From Nymphaea colorata (lineage: Eukaryota; Streptophyta; Magnoliopsida; Nymphaeales; Nymphaeaceae), in NCBI RefSeq assembly GCF_008831285.2, contig NW_022205091.1:1-35091 (forward strand): a stretch of DNA of 35,091 bases. The letters are read 5' to 3'. The translations under genes and the position numbers were made by a program. A model generated the notes under the pieces. That model ran no database searches and had not been told where the DNA came from. It saw only the letters and a list, made by a program, of their open reading frames with translations. Position 1 is the stretch's first letter. Every line of letters starts with the position of its first letter. Of this stretch, positions 10,091 to 24,206 are shown piece after piece.

Positions 10091-12443
10091 GTATGTAATA
10101 ACAAGTGAAACATATTAGGTTACCTACAAGACACCAAATGAATCGCTCAAATCTCATCATTTCCATACAAACCTATGATTTCAATATTAAATCATTTAAT
10201 AGAGACGTAACAACAAGTTAAGCACATTCAATTAAGTATGCGTGATCAAATGAATCACTTAAATCTCACTCGTATTGAGACGAGTGATTTAGTGTGCGTA
10301 TGGATACAAATGAATGAGATGTAACAACATGTTCAACTTATTGAACAAACTACAAGGGATCAAACTAAACTAATCCATAGGTCTCCTTACATCCATATAA
10401 ACTTGTGAGTTCTTATCGTTTGAATCGTTGATCATAGATGTCATAACGAGTGAAACACATTAGGTTAATTATAAGACACCAAATGAATCACTCAAATCTC
10501 ATTTATTTTCACACAAACTTGTCATTTGAATTCACTTAATCTAGCAATATGGATGTAACAACAAGTTAAGCACATTCAATTAAGTATGTGTGATCATTTG
10601 AATCACTTAAATCGCACTTGTATTGATACGAACTTGTGATTTCAATCCTTTAGATCGTGCACTATAGTTGTAACAATAAATTCAACTCATCGGACTAACT
10701 ACACGCGTTTTATCCACATGAACATGTGATTTCAATCATTTAAATCATTCATTATATATGTATTCCAAACGAACTTCTGGTATCAAAGCCACTAGGTCTT
10801 CTATACGTAAGTAAGAAATGGTCACGCACATTCAATTAAATACAAGTGATCAATTATTGTAATAACAAGTGAAAATGAATCACTTAATCTCTCAATTAAA
10901 TATAAGTGATCAAATATATGTAATAACAAGTGAAACACATTAGGTTACTTACAAGACACCAAATGAATCACTCCAATATCATTCATTTTCATACAAACAT
11001 ATGATTTTAATCTACTAAATCATTTAATATAGACGTAACAACAAGTTAAGCACATTCAATTACGTATGTGTGATAAAATGAATCACTTAAATCTCACTCG
11101 TATTGATACGAACTTGTGAATTCAATTCCTTACATCGATCACCATAGATGTAAGAACTAGTTCAACTTATTGAACTAACTACATGGGATCAAACTAATGC
11201 ATAGGTCTCCTTTATATCCATACAAACTTGTAAGTTTTAATCATTTAAATCATTGGTCAAAGATGTAATAACAAGTGAAACACAATAGGTTAACTACAAG
11301 ACACCAAATGAATCACTCGAATCTCATTCATTTTCGCACAAACTTGTGATTTCAATCTACTAAATCATTTATTATAGACGTAACAACAAGTTAAACACAT
11401 TCAATTAAGTATGCATGATTATATAAATCACCTAAATCTCACTTGTATTCGTACGAACATGTAATTTCAATCCTTTAGAACGTTCCCTGTAGATATAACA
11501 ACAAATTCAACTCATCGGACTAACTACACGTGTACAAATATAGTGACTTCAACCATTTGTATCCATATAAACTTGTGATTTCTACCATTTAAATCATTCA
11601 TTATAGATGTAATAACAAGTGAAATACATTAGATTAACTATAAGGGACCAATATAGTGACTTGACTCTCATTCATTTCCAAACGAACTTCTTTTTTCAAG
11701 CCACTAAGTCATTCTATACGTATGTAACAAATGGTTACGCACATTCAATTAAATATAAGTTATCAAATGTATGTAAGAACAAGTAAAAATGAATCACATA
11801 ATCTCTCGATTAAACATAAGTGATCAAATGTATGTAATAACAAGTGAAACACATTAAGTTACCTGTAAGACACCAAATGAATCACTCGAATCCCATTCAT
11901 TTCATATAAACCTATGATTTGAATTTACTAAATCATTTAATATAAATATAACAACAAGTTAAGTACATTCAATTAAATATGCGTGATCAATTGAATCACT
12001 TAAATCTCACTCGTATTGATGTGAACTTGTGCATCGATCACTATAGATGTAACAACATGTTCAACTTATCGTACAATCTAGAAAGGATCAAACTAATGCA
12101 TAGGTCTCCTTTATATCCATATAAACTTGTGAGTTTTAATTATTTAAATCATTGATCATGGATGTAATAACATGTGAAACACGTTAGATTAACTATAAGA
12201 CACCGAATGAATCACTCGAATCACATTCATTTTCATACAAACTTGTGATTTCAGTTCACTTAATCAAGAAACATGGAGTAACAATAAGTTAAGCACATTC
12301 AATTAAGTATGTGTGATCATTTGAATCACTTAAATCGCACTCGTATTGATACGAACTTGTAATTTCAATCATTTAGATCGTGCACTATAGTCGTACCAAT
12401 ACGAGTCAGATTTAAGTGATTCATATGATCACACATACTTTAT
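10091..12443 (+). repeat. Duplicated block, copy of 5500-7850
   Basis: The two stretches are collinear at an offset of 4590-4593 bp over about 2.35 kb. For example, C starts at 5502 and 10095, and tcgtaccaat lies at 7801 and 12391. They share variants not seen in other units: aatcgctcaaatc, atagagacg, gagttcttatcgtttgaatc. The left join (about 10090) runs from a cgtgtacaaat word into atgtaataacaag. The right end stops inside an inverted dimer. Confidence 0.85.
12393..12443 (-). repeat. Inverted dimer, truncated copy 3
   Basis: Only the first 50 bases or so of the inverted A monomer are present. The text then jumps to a C' tail. The word tatagtcgt occurs both just before the module (12388) and at the join (12442), which suggests a short-homology switch. 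Confidence 0.85.
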
Positions 12444-14039
12444 AGTCGTGCCACTAGGTCATTCTAAACGTAAGTAAAAAATGTCACGCACATTCAATTA
12501 AATACAAGTGATCAATTATATGTAATAACAAGTGAAAATGAATCACTTAATCTCTCAATTAAATATAAGTGATCAAATATATGTAATAACAAGTGAAACA
12601 CATTAGGTTACTTACAAGACACCAAATGAATCACTCCAATATCATTCATTTTCATACAAACATATGATTTTAATCTAATAAATCATTTAATATAGACGTA
12701 ACAACAAGTTAAGCACATTGAATTACGTATGTGTGATAAAATGAGTCACTTAAATCCCACTCGTATTGATACGAACTTGTGATTTCAATTCCTTACATCG
12801 ATCACCATAGATGTAAGAACTAGTTCGACTTATTGAACTAACTACAATGGATCAAACTAATGCATAGGTCTCCTTTATATCCATACAAACTTGTAAGTTT
12901 AATCATTTAAATCATTGATCAAAGATGTAATAACAAGTGAACACAATAAGTTAACTACAAGACACCAATGAATCACTCGAATCTCATTCATTTCGCACAA
13001 ACTTGTGATTTCAATCTACTAAATCATTTATTATAGACGTAACAAAAAGTTAAACACATTCAATTAACTATGCATGATAAGTATGCATGATTATATGAAT
13101 CACTTAAATCTCACTTGTATTCGTACGAACATGTGATTTCAATCCTTTAGAACGTTCCCTATAGATGTAACAACAAATTCAACTCATCGGACTAACTACA
13201 CGTGTACAAATGTAGTGACTTCAACCATTTGTGTCCATATAAACTTGTGATTTCAACCATTTAAATCATTCATTATAGATGTAATAACAAGTGAAATACA
13301 TTAGATTAACTATAAGGGACCAATGTAGTGACTTGACTCTCATTCATTTCAAACGGACTTCTTTTTTCAAGCCACTAAGTCATTCTATACGTATTTAACA
13401 AATGGTTACGCACATTCAATTAAATATTAGTTATCAAATGTATGTAAGAACAAGTAAAAATGAATCACATAATCTCTCGATTAAACATAAGCGATCAAAT
13501 GTATGTAATAACAAGTGAAACACATTAAGTTACCTGTAAGACACCAAATGAATCACTCGAATCCATTCATTTTCATATAAACCTATGATTTGAATTTACT
13601 AAATCATTTAATATAAACGTAACAACAAGTTAAGTACATTCAATTAAATATGCGTGATCAATTGAATCACTTAAATCCCACTCGTATTGATGTAAACTTG
13701 TGCATCGATCACTATAGATGTAACAACATGTTCAACTTATCGTACAAACTAGAAAGGATCAAACTAATGCATAGGCCTCCTTTATATCCATATAAACTTG
13801 TGAGTTTTAATTATTTAAATCATTGATCATGGATGTAATAACATGTGAAACACGTTAGATTAACTATAAGACACCAAATGAATCACTCGAATCACATTCA
13901 TTTTCATACAAACTTGTGATTTCAGTTCACTTAATCAAGAACATGGAGTAACATAAGTTAAGCACATTCAATTAAGTATGTGTGATCATTTGAATCACTT
14001 AAATCTCACTTGCATTCGTACGAACATGTGATTTCAATC
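12444..14039 (+). repeat. Third partial copy of the unit-1 lineage
   Basis: It starts at a gccactaggtcattc word and follows 10788 onward at an offset of about 1660 bp. It shares the acatatgatttt variant with 6409 and about 10997. A 13-bp tandem duplication (tatgcatgataag) is seen near 13069-13090. Near 14003 the sequence switches from the terminal A monomer type to an internal A type before becoming scrambled. Confidence 0.75.
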
Positions 14040-14470
14040 CTTTAGACGTCCTTATAGTGTACCAATTCACTATCGGATCTACATTGACAAATATATGACT
14101 TCAACTTTATCGAATAAACTTGTGATTGTTAACCATTTAAATAATTTTAGATGTAATAAAATGAAATACATGGTTACAAGGACAATAATGATGATTGAAA
14201 GGATTTTTTTCAAGAATAATCATTTGGTGCCTATGTAACCAAATGGTTCACGCACATGTCAATTCAATTATAAGTTATCAAATGTATGAAAGAACAAGTA
14301 AAAATGAATCCAAATGAATACTGATTAAACATGGATTCAATACCGTATGTCAAAATCATTATAAATGTAACAATAGTAACTACACATTAGGTATTAACTC
14401 ATAACGACACCAAATGAATCACTCGAATCTCATTCATTTTATACAAACTTGTGATTTCGATCTACTAAAT
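14040..14470 (+). other. Scrambled satellite block
   Basis: Recognisable satellite words (acttgtgat, atgtaataa, catttggtgcc, aagttatcaaatgtatg, gacaccaaatgaatcact) appear out of order, shortened and interrupted. This is unlike the near-identical copies on both sides. Either a heavily rearranged relic or a bad consensus over conflicting reads would look like this. Confidence 0.7.
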
Positions 14471-14592
14471 ACACGCGTTTGTATCCACATGAACATGTGA
14501 TTTCAATCATTTAAATTATTCATTATATATGTATTCCAAACGAACATCTGGTATCAAAGTCACTAGGTCATTCTATACGCAAGTAAGAAATG

Positions 14593-16715
14593 AGTTTTTA
14601 TCGTTTAAATCGTTAATCATAGATTCATAACGAGTGAAACACATTAGGTTAATTATAAGACACCAAATGAATCACTCAAATCTCATTTATTTTCACACAA
14701 ACTTGTGATTTGAATTCACTTAATCTAGCAATATGGATGTAACAACAAGTTAAGCACATTCAATTAAGTATGTGTGATCATTTGAATCACTTAAATCGCA
14801 CTTGTATTGATGTACGAACTTGTGATTTCAATCATTTAGATCGAGCACTATAGTTGTAACAATAAATTCAACTCATCGGACTAACTACACACGTTTGTAT
14901 TCACATGAACATGTGATTTCAATCATTTGAATCATTCATTATATATGTATTCCAAACGAACTTCTGGTATCAAAGCCACTAGATCATTCTATACGCAAGT
15001 AAGAAATGGTCACGCCCATTCAATTAAATACAAGTGATCAATTATATGTAATAACAAGTGAAAATGAATCACTTAATCTCTCAATTAAATATAAGTGATC
15101 AAATATATGTAATAACAAGTGAAACACATTAGGTTACTTACAAGACACCAAATGAATCACTCCATTATCATTCATTTTCATACAAACCTATGATTTTAAT
15201 CTACTAAATCATTTAATATAGACGTAACAACAAGTTAAGCACATTCAATTACGTATGTGTGATAAAATGAATCACTTAAATCCCACTAGTATTGATACGA
15301 ACTTGTGATTTCAATTCCTCACATCGATCACCATAGATGAAAGAACTAGTTCAACTTATTGAACTAACTACAAGGGATCAAACTAATGAATAGGTCTCCT
15401 TTATATCCATACAAACTTGTAAGTTTTAATCATTTAAATCATTGATTAAAGATGTAATAACAAGTGAAACATAATAGGTTAACAACAAGACACCAAATGA
15501 ATCACTCGAATCTCATTATTTTTGCACAAACTTGTGATTTCAATCTACTAAATCATTTATTATAGACGTAACAACAACTTAAACACATTCAATTAAGTAT
15601 GCATGATTATATGAATCACTTAAATCTCACTTGTATTCATACGAACATGTGATTTCAATACTTTAGAACGTTCCTTATAGATGTAACAACAAATTCAACT
15701 CATCGGACTAACTACACGTGTACAAATATAGTGACTTCAACCATTTGTATCCATATAAACTTGTGATTTCAACCATTTAAATCATTCATTATAGATGTAA
15801 TAACAAGTCAAATACATTAGATTAACTATAAGGGACCAATATAGTGACTTGACTCTCATTCATTTCCAAACAGACTTCTTTTTTCACGCCACTAAGTCAT
15901 TCTATACGTATGTACAAATGGTTACGCACATTCAATTAATTATAAGTTATCAAATGTATGTAGAACAAGTAAAATGAATCACATATCTCTCGATTAAACA
16001 TAAGTGATCAAATGTATGTAATAACAAGTGAAACACATTAAGTTACCTGTAAGACACCAAATGAATCACTCGAATCCCATTCATTTTCATATAAACCTAT
16101 GATTTGAATTATAAATCATTAATATAAACGTAACAACAAGTTAAGTACATTCAATAAATATGCGTGATCAATTGAATCACTTAAATCCCACTCGTATTGA
16201 TGTGAACTTGTGCTCGATCACTATAGATGTAAAACATGTTCAATATCGTACAAACTAGAAAGGATCAAACTAATGCATAGGTCTCCTTTATATCCATATA
16301 AACTTGTGGTTTTAATTATTTAAATCATTGATCATGGATGTAATAACATGTGAAACACGTTAGGTTAACTATAAGACACCAATGAATCACTCGAATCACA
16401 TTCATTTTCATACAAACTTGTGATTTCATTCACTTAATCAAGCAACATGGATGTAACAATAAGTTAAGCACATTCAATTAAGTATGTGTGATCATTTGAA
16501 TCACTTAAATCCACTTGTATTGATACGAACTTGTAATTTCAATCCTTTAGATCGTGCACTATTGTCGTACCAATACGAGTCAGATTTAAGTGATTCATAT
16601 GATCACGCATACTTTATTGAATGTACTTGACTTATTGTTATATCCATGTTAAATGATTTAGTAGATTGAAATCACAGGCTTGCATGAAAATGAATGAGAT
16701 TTGAGTGATTCATTT
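14593..16715 (+). repeat. Resumed second part of a long HOR unit
   Basis: At 14591-14592 the text jumps from a D start (aagtaagaaatg) to the middle of a B monomer (agtttttatcg), with a 2-bp overlap 'tg'. From there it follows 27486-29475 in order, ending in an inverted dimer at 16567-16743. Confidence 0.8.
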
Positions 16716-16743
16716 GGTGCCCTATTGTAACCTAATTCACTTG
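16567..16743 (-). repeat. Inverted C-A dimer, copy 4
   Basis: Same module as at 7803-7980, with the loss of one t in the ttgtaacc word. Confidence 0.92.
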
Positions 16744-18763
16744 TTAAGCACATTCAATTAAATTACAAGTGAAACACATTAGGTAACTATATGACACCAA
16801 ATGAATCACTGTTAAGGACATCCGTATTAGAATCATTATAAATGTAACAACTAGTGAAACACATTAGGTAAACATAAGACACCAAATGAATCACTCGAAT
16901 CTCATTCATTTTCATACAAACTTGTGATTTCGATCTACTAAATCATTTAATATAGATGTAACAACAAGTTAAACACATTCAATTAAGCATGCATGATCAT
17001 ATGAATCATTTAAATCTCACTTGTATTGGTACGAACGCGTGATTTCAATCCTTTAGATCGTTCACTATAGATGTAACAAAAAATTCAACTCATCGGACTA
17101 ATTACACGCATTGAACGAAACTTGTGATTTCAATCATTTACATCGTTCATTATAGTTGTAACAATAAATTAACTATCGGACTAAATACACGCGTTGTATC
17201 ACATGAACATGTATTTCATCATTTAATCATTCATTATATATGTATCCAAATAACTTCTGGTATAAGCCACTAGATCATTTATACGCAAGTAAGAAATGGT
17301 CACGCCATTCAATTAAATACAAGTGATCAATTATATGTATAACAAGTGAAAATGAATCACTTAATCTCTCAATTAAATATAAGTGATCAAATATATGTAA
17401 TAACAAGTGAAACACATTAGGTTACTTACAAGACCCAAATGAATCACTCCAATATCATCATTTCATACAAACTATGATTTAATCACTAAATTATTTAATA
17501 TAAACGTAACAACAAGTTAAGCACATTCAATTACGTATGTGTGATAAAATGAATCACTTAAATCCTACTTGTATTGATACGAACTTGTGATTTCAATTCC
17601 TCACATCGATCACCATAGATGTAAGAACTAGTTCAACTTAACTACAAGGGATCAACTAAATGCATAGGTCTCCTTTATATCCATACAAACTGTAAGTTTT
17701 AATCATTTAAATCATTGATCAAAATGTAATAACAAGTGAAACACAATAGGTTAACAACAAGACACCAAATGAATCACTCGAATCTCATTCATTTTTGCAC
17801 AAACTTGTGATTTCAATCTACTAAATCATTTATTATAGACGTAACAACAACTTAAACACATTCAATTAAGTATGCATGATTATATGAATCACTTAAATCT
17901 CACTTGTATTCATACGAACATGTGATTTCAATACTTTAGAACGTCCTATAGATGTAACAACAAATTCAACTCATCGGACTAACTACACGTGTACACATAT
18001 AGTGACTTCAACATTTGTATCCATATAAACTTGTGATTTCAACCATTTAAATCATTCATTATAGATGTAATAACAAGTGAAATACATTAGATTAACTATA
18101 AGGGACCAATATAGTGACTGACTCTCATTCATTTGCAAACGGACTTCTTTTTTCAAGCTACTAATCATTCTATACGTAGTAACAAATGGTTACGCACATT
18201 CAATTAAATATAAGTTATCAAATGTATGTAAGAACAAGTAAAAATAAATCACATAACTCTCGATTAAACATAGTAATCAAATGTATGTAATAACAAGTTA
18301 AACACATTAAGTTACCTGTAAGACAACAAATGAATCACTCGAATCCCATTCATTTTCATATAAACCTATGATTTGAATTTACTAAATCATTTAATATAAA
18401 CGTAACAACAAGTTAAGTACATTCAATTAAATATGCGTGATCAATTGAATCACTTAATCCCACTCGTATTGATTCAATTCACTTAATCAAGCAAAATGGA
18501 TGTAACAATAAGTTAAGCACATTCAATTAAGTATGTGTGATCATTGAATCACTTAAATCGCACTTGTATTGATACGAACTTGTAATTTCAATCCTTTAGA
18601 TCGTGCACTATAGTCGTACCAATACGAGTTAGATTTAAGTGATTCATATGATCACACATACTTATTTAATGTACTTGACTTATTGTTATATTGACGTTAA
18701 ATGATTTAGTAGATTGAAATCACAGGCTTGCATGAAAATGAATGAGATTTGAGTGATTCATTT
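16716..18763 (+). repeat. HOR unit 3, short type with an extra deletion (2048 bp)
   Basis: The unit lacks a sub-repeat of about 0.82 kb at a join near 17108-17121 (acacgcattg followed by a cttgtgattt word). A second join near 18471-18480 (cgtattgat then tcaattcactt) removes what in unit 4 is 229 bp, two monomers, with 'gat' at both break points. Many single-base losses are also present. Confidence 0.85.
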
Positions 18764-18792
18764 GGTGCCCTATTGATAACCTAATTCACTTG
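18616..18792 (-). repeat. Inverted C-A dimer, copy 5
   Basis: Same module, with private changes (ttatattgacgtt; ttgataacc). The ttgataacc variant links it to the copy at 32420. Confidence 0.92.
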
Positions 18793-21700
18793 TTAAGCAC
18801 ATTCAATTAAATTACAAGTGAAACACATTAGGTTAACTATATGACACCAAATGAATCACTGTAAGGACATCCGTATAAGAATCATTATAAATGTAACAAC
18901 TAGTGAAACACATTAGGTAACCATAAGACACCAAATGAATCACTCGAATCTCATTCATTTTCATACAAACTTGTGATTTCGATCTACTAAATCATTTAAT
19001 ATAGATGTAACAACAAGTTAAACACATTCAATTAAGCATGCATGATCATATGAATCATTTAAATCTCACTTGTATTGGTACGAACGCGTGATTTCAATCC
19101 TTTAGATCGTTCACTATAGATGTAACAACAAATTCAACTCATCGGACTAATTACACGCATTCAAAGTAATGCATAGATCCCATTTGTATCCATATGAACT
19201 TGCGATTTCAATCTTTAAATCATCATTATAGATGTAATAACAAGTGAAATACACTAGATTAACTGTAAGGGACCAACTTAATGACCTGACTCTCATTCAT
19301 TTCCAAACGAACTTCTTATTTCAAGCCACTAAGTCATTCTATACGTATGTAACAAATGGCTACGCACACTCAATTAAATATATTGATCAAATATATGTAA
19401 TAACAAGTGAAAATAATCATTTAATCTCTCAATTAAATATATGTGATCAAATATATGTAATAACAAGTGAAACATATTAGGTTACCTACAAGACACCAAA
19501 TGAATCACTCAAATCTCATTCATTTCCATACAAACCTATGATTTCAATATACTAAATCATTTAATATAGACGTAACAACAAGTTAAGCACATTCAATTAA
19601 GTATGCGTGATCAAATGAATCACTTAAATCTCACTCGTATTGAGACGAGTGATTTAGTGTGCGTATGGATACAAATGAATGAGATGTAACAACATGTTCA
19701 ACTTATGAACAAACTACAAGGGATCAAACTAAACTAATCCATAGGTCTCCTTTACATCCATATAAACTTGTGAGTTTTTATCGTTTAAATCGTTGATCAT
19801 AGATGTCATAACGAGTGAAACACATTAGGTTAATTATAAGACACCAAATGAATCACTCAAATCTCATTTATTTTCACACAAACTTGTGATTTGAATTCAC
19901 TTAATCTAGCAATATGGATGTAACAACAAGTTAACACATTCAATTAAGTATGTGTGATCATTTGAATCACTTAAATCGCACTTGTATTGATACGAACTTG
20001 TGATTTCAATCATTTAGATCGTGCACTATAGTTGTAACAATAAATTCAACTCATCGGACTAACTACACGCGTTTGTATCCACATGAACATGTGATTCAAT
20101 CATTAAATCATTCATTATATATGTATTCCAAACGAACTTCTGGTATCAAAGCCACTAGTCATTCTATACGTAAGTAAGAAATGGTCACGCACATTCAATT
20201 AAATACAAGTGATCAATTATATGTAATAACAAGTGAAAATGAATCACTTAATCTCTCAATTAAATATAAGTGATCAAATATATGTAATAACAAGTGAAAC
20301 ACATTAGGTTACTTACAAGACACCAAATGAATCACTCCAATATCATTCATTTTCATACAAACCTATGATTTTAATCTACTAAATCATTTAATATAGACGT
20401 AACAACAAGTTAAGCACATTCAATTACGTATGTGTGATAAAATGAATCACTTAAATCCCACTCGTATTGATACGAACTTGTGATTTCAATTCCTTACATC
20501 GATCACCATAGATGTAAGAACTAGTTCAACTTATGAACTAACTACAAGGGATCAAACTAATGCATAGGTCTCCTTTATATCCATACAAACTTGTAAGTTT
20601 TAATCATTTAAATCATTGATCAAAGATGTAATAACAAGTGAAACACAATAGGTTAACTACAAGACACCAAATGAATCACTCGAATCTCATTCATTTTCGC
20701 ACAAACTTGTGATTTCAATCTACTAAATCATTTATTATAGACGTAACAACAAGTTAACACATTCAATTAAGTATGCATGATTATATGAATCACTTAAATC
20801 TCACTTGTATTCTACGAACATGTGATTTCAATCCTTTAGAACGTTCCTATAGATGTAACAACAAATTCAACTCATCGGACTAACTACACGTGTACAAATA
20901 TAGTGACTTCAACCATTTGTATCCATTATTATAAGATGTAATAACAAGTGAAATACATTAGATTAACTATAAGGGACCAATATAGTGACTTGACTCTCAT
21001 TCATTTCCAAACGGACTTCTTTTTTCAAGCCACTAAGTCATTCTATACGTATGTAACAAATGGTTACGCACATTCAATTAAATATAAGTTATCAAATGTA
21101 TGTAAGAACAAGTAAAAATGAATCACATAATCTCTCGATTAACATAAGTGATCAAATGTATGTAATAACAAGTGAAACACATTAAGTTACCTGTAAGACA
21201 CCAAATGAATCACTCGAATCCCATTCATTTTCATATAAACCTATGATTTGAATTTACTAAATCATTTAATATAAACGTAACAACAAGTTAAGTACATTCA
21301 ATTAAATATGCGTGATCAATTGAATCACTTAAATCCACTCGTATTGATGTGAACTTGTGCATCGATCACTATAGATGTAACAACATGTTCAACTTATCGT
21401 ACAAACTAGAAAGGATCAAACTAATGCATAGGTCTCCTTTATATCCATATAAACTTGTGAGTTTTAATTATTTAAATCATTGATCATGGATGTAATAACA
21501 TGTGAAACACGTTAGGTTAACTATAAGACACCAAATGAATCACTCGAATCACATTCATTTTCATACAAACTTGTGATTTCAGTTCACTTAATCAAGCAAC
21601 ATGGATGTAACAATAAGTTAAGCACATTCAATTAAGTATGTGTGATCATTTGAATCACTTAAATCGCACTTGTATTGATACGAACTTGTAATTTCAATCC

Positions 21701-21867
21701 TTTAGATCGTGCACTATAGTCGTACCAATACGAGTAGATTTAAGTGATTCATATGATCACGCATACTTTATTGAATGTACTTGACTTATTGTTATATCCA
21801 TGTTAAATGATTTAGTAGATTGAAATCACAGGCTTGCATGAAAATAATGAGATTTGAGTGATTCATT
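18764..21867 (+). repeat. HOR unit 4, long type (3104 bp)
   Basis: It starts ggtgccctattgataacc, a variant shared with unit 9 (others have ttgttaacc). It carries the fold-back monomer near 19635 and ends with the inverted dimer 21722-21896. A partial deletion is seen near 20925 (a tatccattattataagatg word), losing most of a shared half-monomer. Confidence 0.88.
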
Positions 21868-21896
21868 GGTGCCCTATTGTTAACCTAATTCACTTG
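21722..21896 (-). repeat. Inverted C-A dimer, copy 6
   Basis: Same module with three single-base losses. Confidence 0.9.
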
Positions 21897-24177
21897 TTAA
21901 GCACATTCAATTAAATACAATGAAACACATTAGGTTAACTATATGACACCAAATGAATCACTTGTTAAGGACATCCGTATTAAGATCATTATAAATGTAA
22001 CAACTAGTGAAACACATTAGGTAACCATAAGACACCAAATGAATCACTCGAATCTCATTCATTTTCATACAAACTTATGATTTCGATCTACTAAATCATT
22101 TAATATAGATGTAACAACAAGTTAAACACATTCAATTAAGCATGCATGATCATATGAATCATTTAAATCTCACTTGTATTGGTACGAGCGCTGATTTCAA
22201 TCCTTTAGATCGTTCACTATAGATGTAACAACAAATTCAACTCATCCGACTAATTACACCCATGATACGAACTTGTGATTTCAATCATTTAGATCGTGCA
22301 CTATAGTTGTGACAATAAATTCAACTCATCGGACTAATACACGCGTTTGTATCCACATGAACAAGTGATTTCAATCATTTAAATCATTCATTATATATGT
22401 ATTCCAAACGAACTTCTGTATCAAAGCCACTAGGTCATTTATACGCAAGTAAGAATGGTCACGCCATTCAATTAAATACAAGTGATCAATTATATGTAAT
22501 AACAAGTGAAAATGAATCACTTAATCTCTCAATTAATATAAGTGATCAAATATATGTAATAACAAGTGAAACACATTAGGTTACTTACAAGACACCAAAT
22601 GAATCACTCCAATATCATTCATTTTCATACAAACCTATGATTTTAATCTACTAAATCATTTAATATAGACGTAACAACAAGTTAAGCACATTCAATTACG
22701 TATGTGTGATAAAATGAATCACTTAAATCCCACTCGTATTGATACGAACTTGTGATTTCAATTCCTACATCGATCACCATAGATGTAAGAACTAGTTCAA
22801 CTTATTGAACTAACTACAAGGATCAAACTAATGCATAGGTCTCCTTTATATCCATACAAACTTGTAAGTTTTAATCATTTAAATCATTGATCAAAGATGT
22901 AATAACAAGTGAAACACAATAGGTTAACTACAAGACACCAAATGAATCACTCGAATCTCATTCATTTTCGCACAAACTTGTGATTTCAATCTACTAAATC
23001 ATTTATTATAGACGTAACAACAAGTTAAACACATTCAATTAAGTATGCATGATTATATGAATCACTTAAATCTCACTTGTATTCGTACGAACATGTGATT
23101 TCAATCCTTTAGAACGTTCCCTATAGATGTAACAACAAATTCAACTCATCGGACTAACAACACGTGTACAAATATAGTGACTTCAACCATTTGTATCCAT
23201 ATAAACTTGTGATTTCAACCATTTAAATCATTCATTATAGATGTAATAACAAGTGAAATACATTAGATTAACTATAAGGGACCAATATAGTGACTTGACT
23301 CTCATTCATTTCCAAACGGACTTCTTTTTTCAAGCCACTAAGTCATTCTATACGTATGTAACAAATGGTTACGCACATTCAATTAAATATAAGTTATCAA
23401 ATGTATGTAAGAACAAGTAAAAATGAATCACATAATCTCTCGATTAAACATAAGTGATCAAATGTATGTAATAACAAGTGAAACACATTAAGTTACCTGT
23501 AAGACACCAAATGAATCACTCGAATCCCATTCATTTTCATATAAACCTATGATTTGAATTTACTAAATCATTTAATATAAACGTAACAACAAGTTAAGTA
23601 CATTCAATTAAATATGCGTGATCAATTGAATCACTTAAATCCCACTCGTATTGATGTGAACTTGTGCATCGATCACTATAGATGTAACAACATGTTCAAC
23701 TTATCGTACAAACTAGAAAGGATCAAACTAATGCATAGGTCTCCTTTATATCCATATAAACTTGTGAGTTTTAATTATTTAAATCATTGATCATGGATGT
23801 AATAACATGTGAAACACGTTAGGTTAACTATAAGACACCAAATGAATCACTCGAATCACATTCATTTTCATACAAACTTGTGATTTCAGTTCACTTAATC
23901 AAGCAACATGGATGTAACAATAAGTTAAGCACATTCAATTAAGTATGTGTGATCATTTGAATCACTTAAATCGCACTTGTATTGATACGAACTTGTAATT
24001 TCAATCCTTTAGATCGTGCACTATAGTCGTACCAATACGAGTCAGATTTAAGTGATTCATATGATCACGCATACTTTATTGAATGTACTTGACTTATTGT
24101 TATATCCATGTTAAATGATTTAGTAGATTGAAATCACAGGCTTGCATGAAAATGAATGAGATTTGAGTGATTCATTT
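21868..24177 (+). repeat. HOR unit 5, short type (2310 bp)
   Basis: The join lies at about 22258-22264, where a B monomer (taattacacccat) runs directly into the second half of an A monomer (gatacgaacttgtg). In the long unit 7 the same two points are 26876 and 27697, so about 821 bp are missing. Confidence 0.88.
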
Positions 24178-24206
24178 GGTGCCCTATTGTTAACCTAATT
24201 CACTTG
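24029..24206 (-). repeat. Inverted C-A dimer, copy 7 (reference)
   Basis: The clearest copy. The forward C-A dimer at about 23793-23988 and this inverted one form imperfect arms of about 175-190 bp, separated by about 40 bp (the rest of the A monomer, ending actatagtc). Confidence 0.93.

Larger units (their letters stand above)
7952..16715 (+). repeat. Composite HOR region 2 (8764 bp, rearranged)
   Basis: No phase mark occurs for 8.8 kb. In order it holds: the start of a long unit (7952 to about 10090); a block collinear with 5500-7850 (about 10091-12443); a further partial copy starting mid-unit (about 12444-14039); a scrambled block (about 14040-14470); a short C'-like piece ending at 14592; and the normal second part of a unit (14593-16715). 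Each join is a switch of phase inside the satellite, not a foreign insertion. Confidence 0.82.

Noticed and set aside
22397-22579. Open frames of 60-62 codons in the array (22397-22579 and 30524-30712)
   Set aside because: They are satellite sequence in a chance open frame, partly created by single-base losses.
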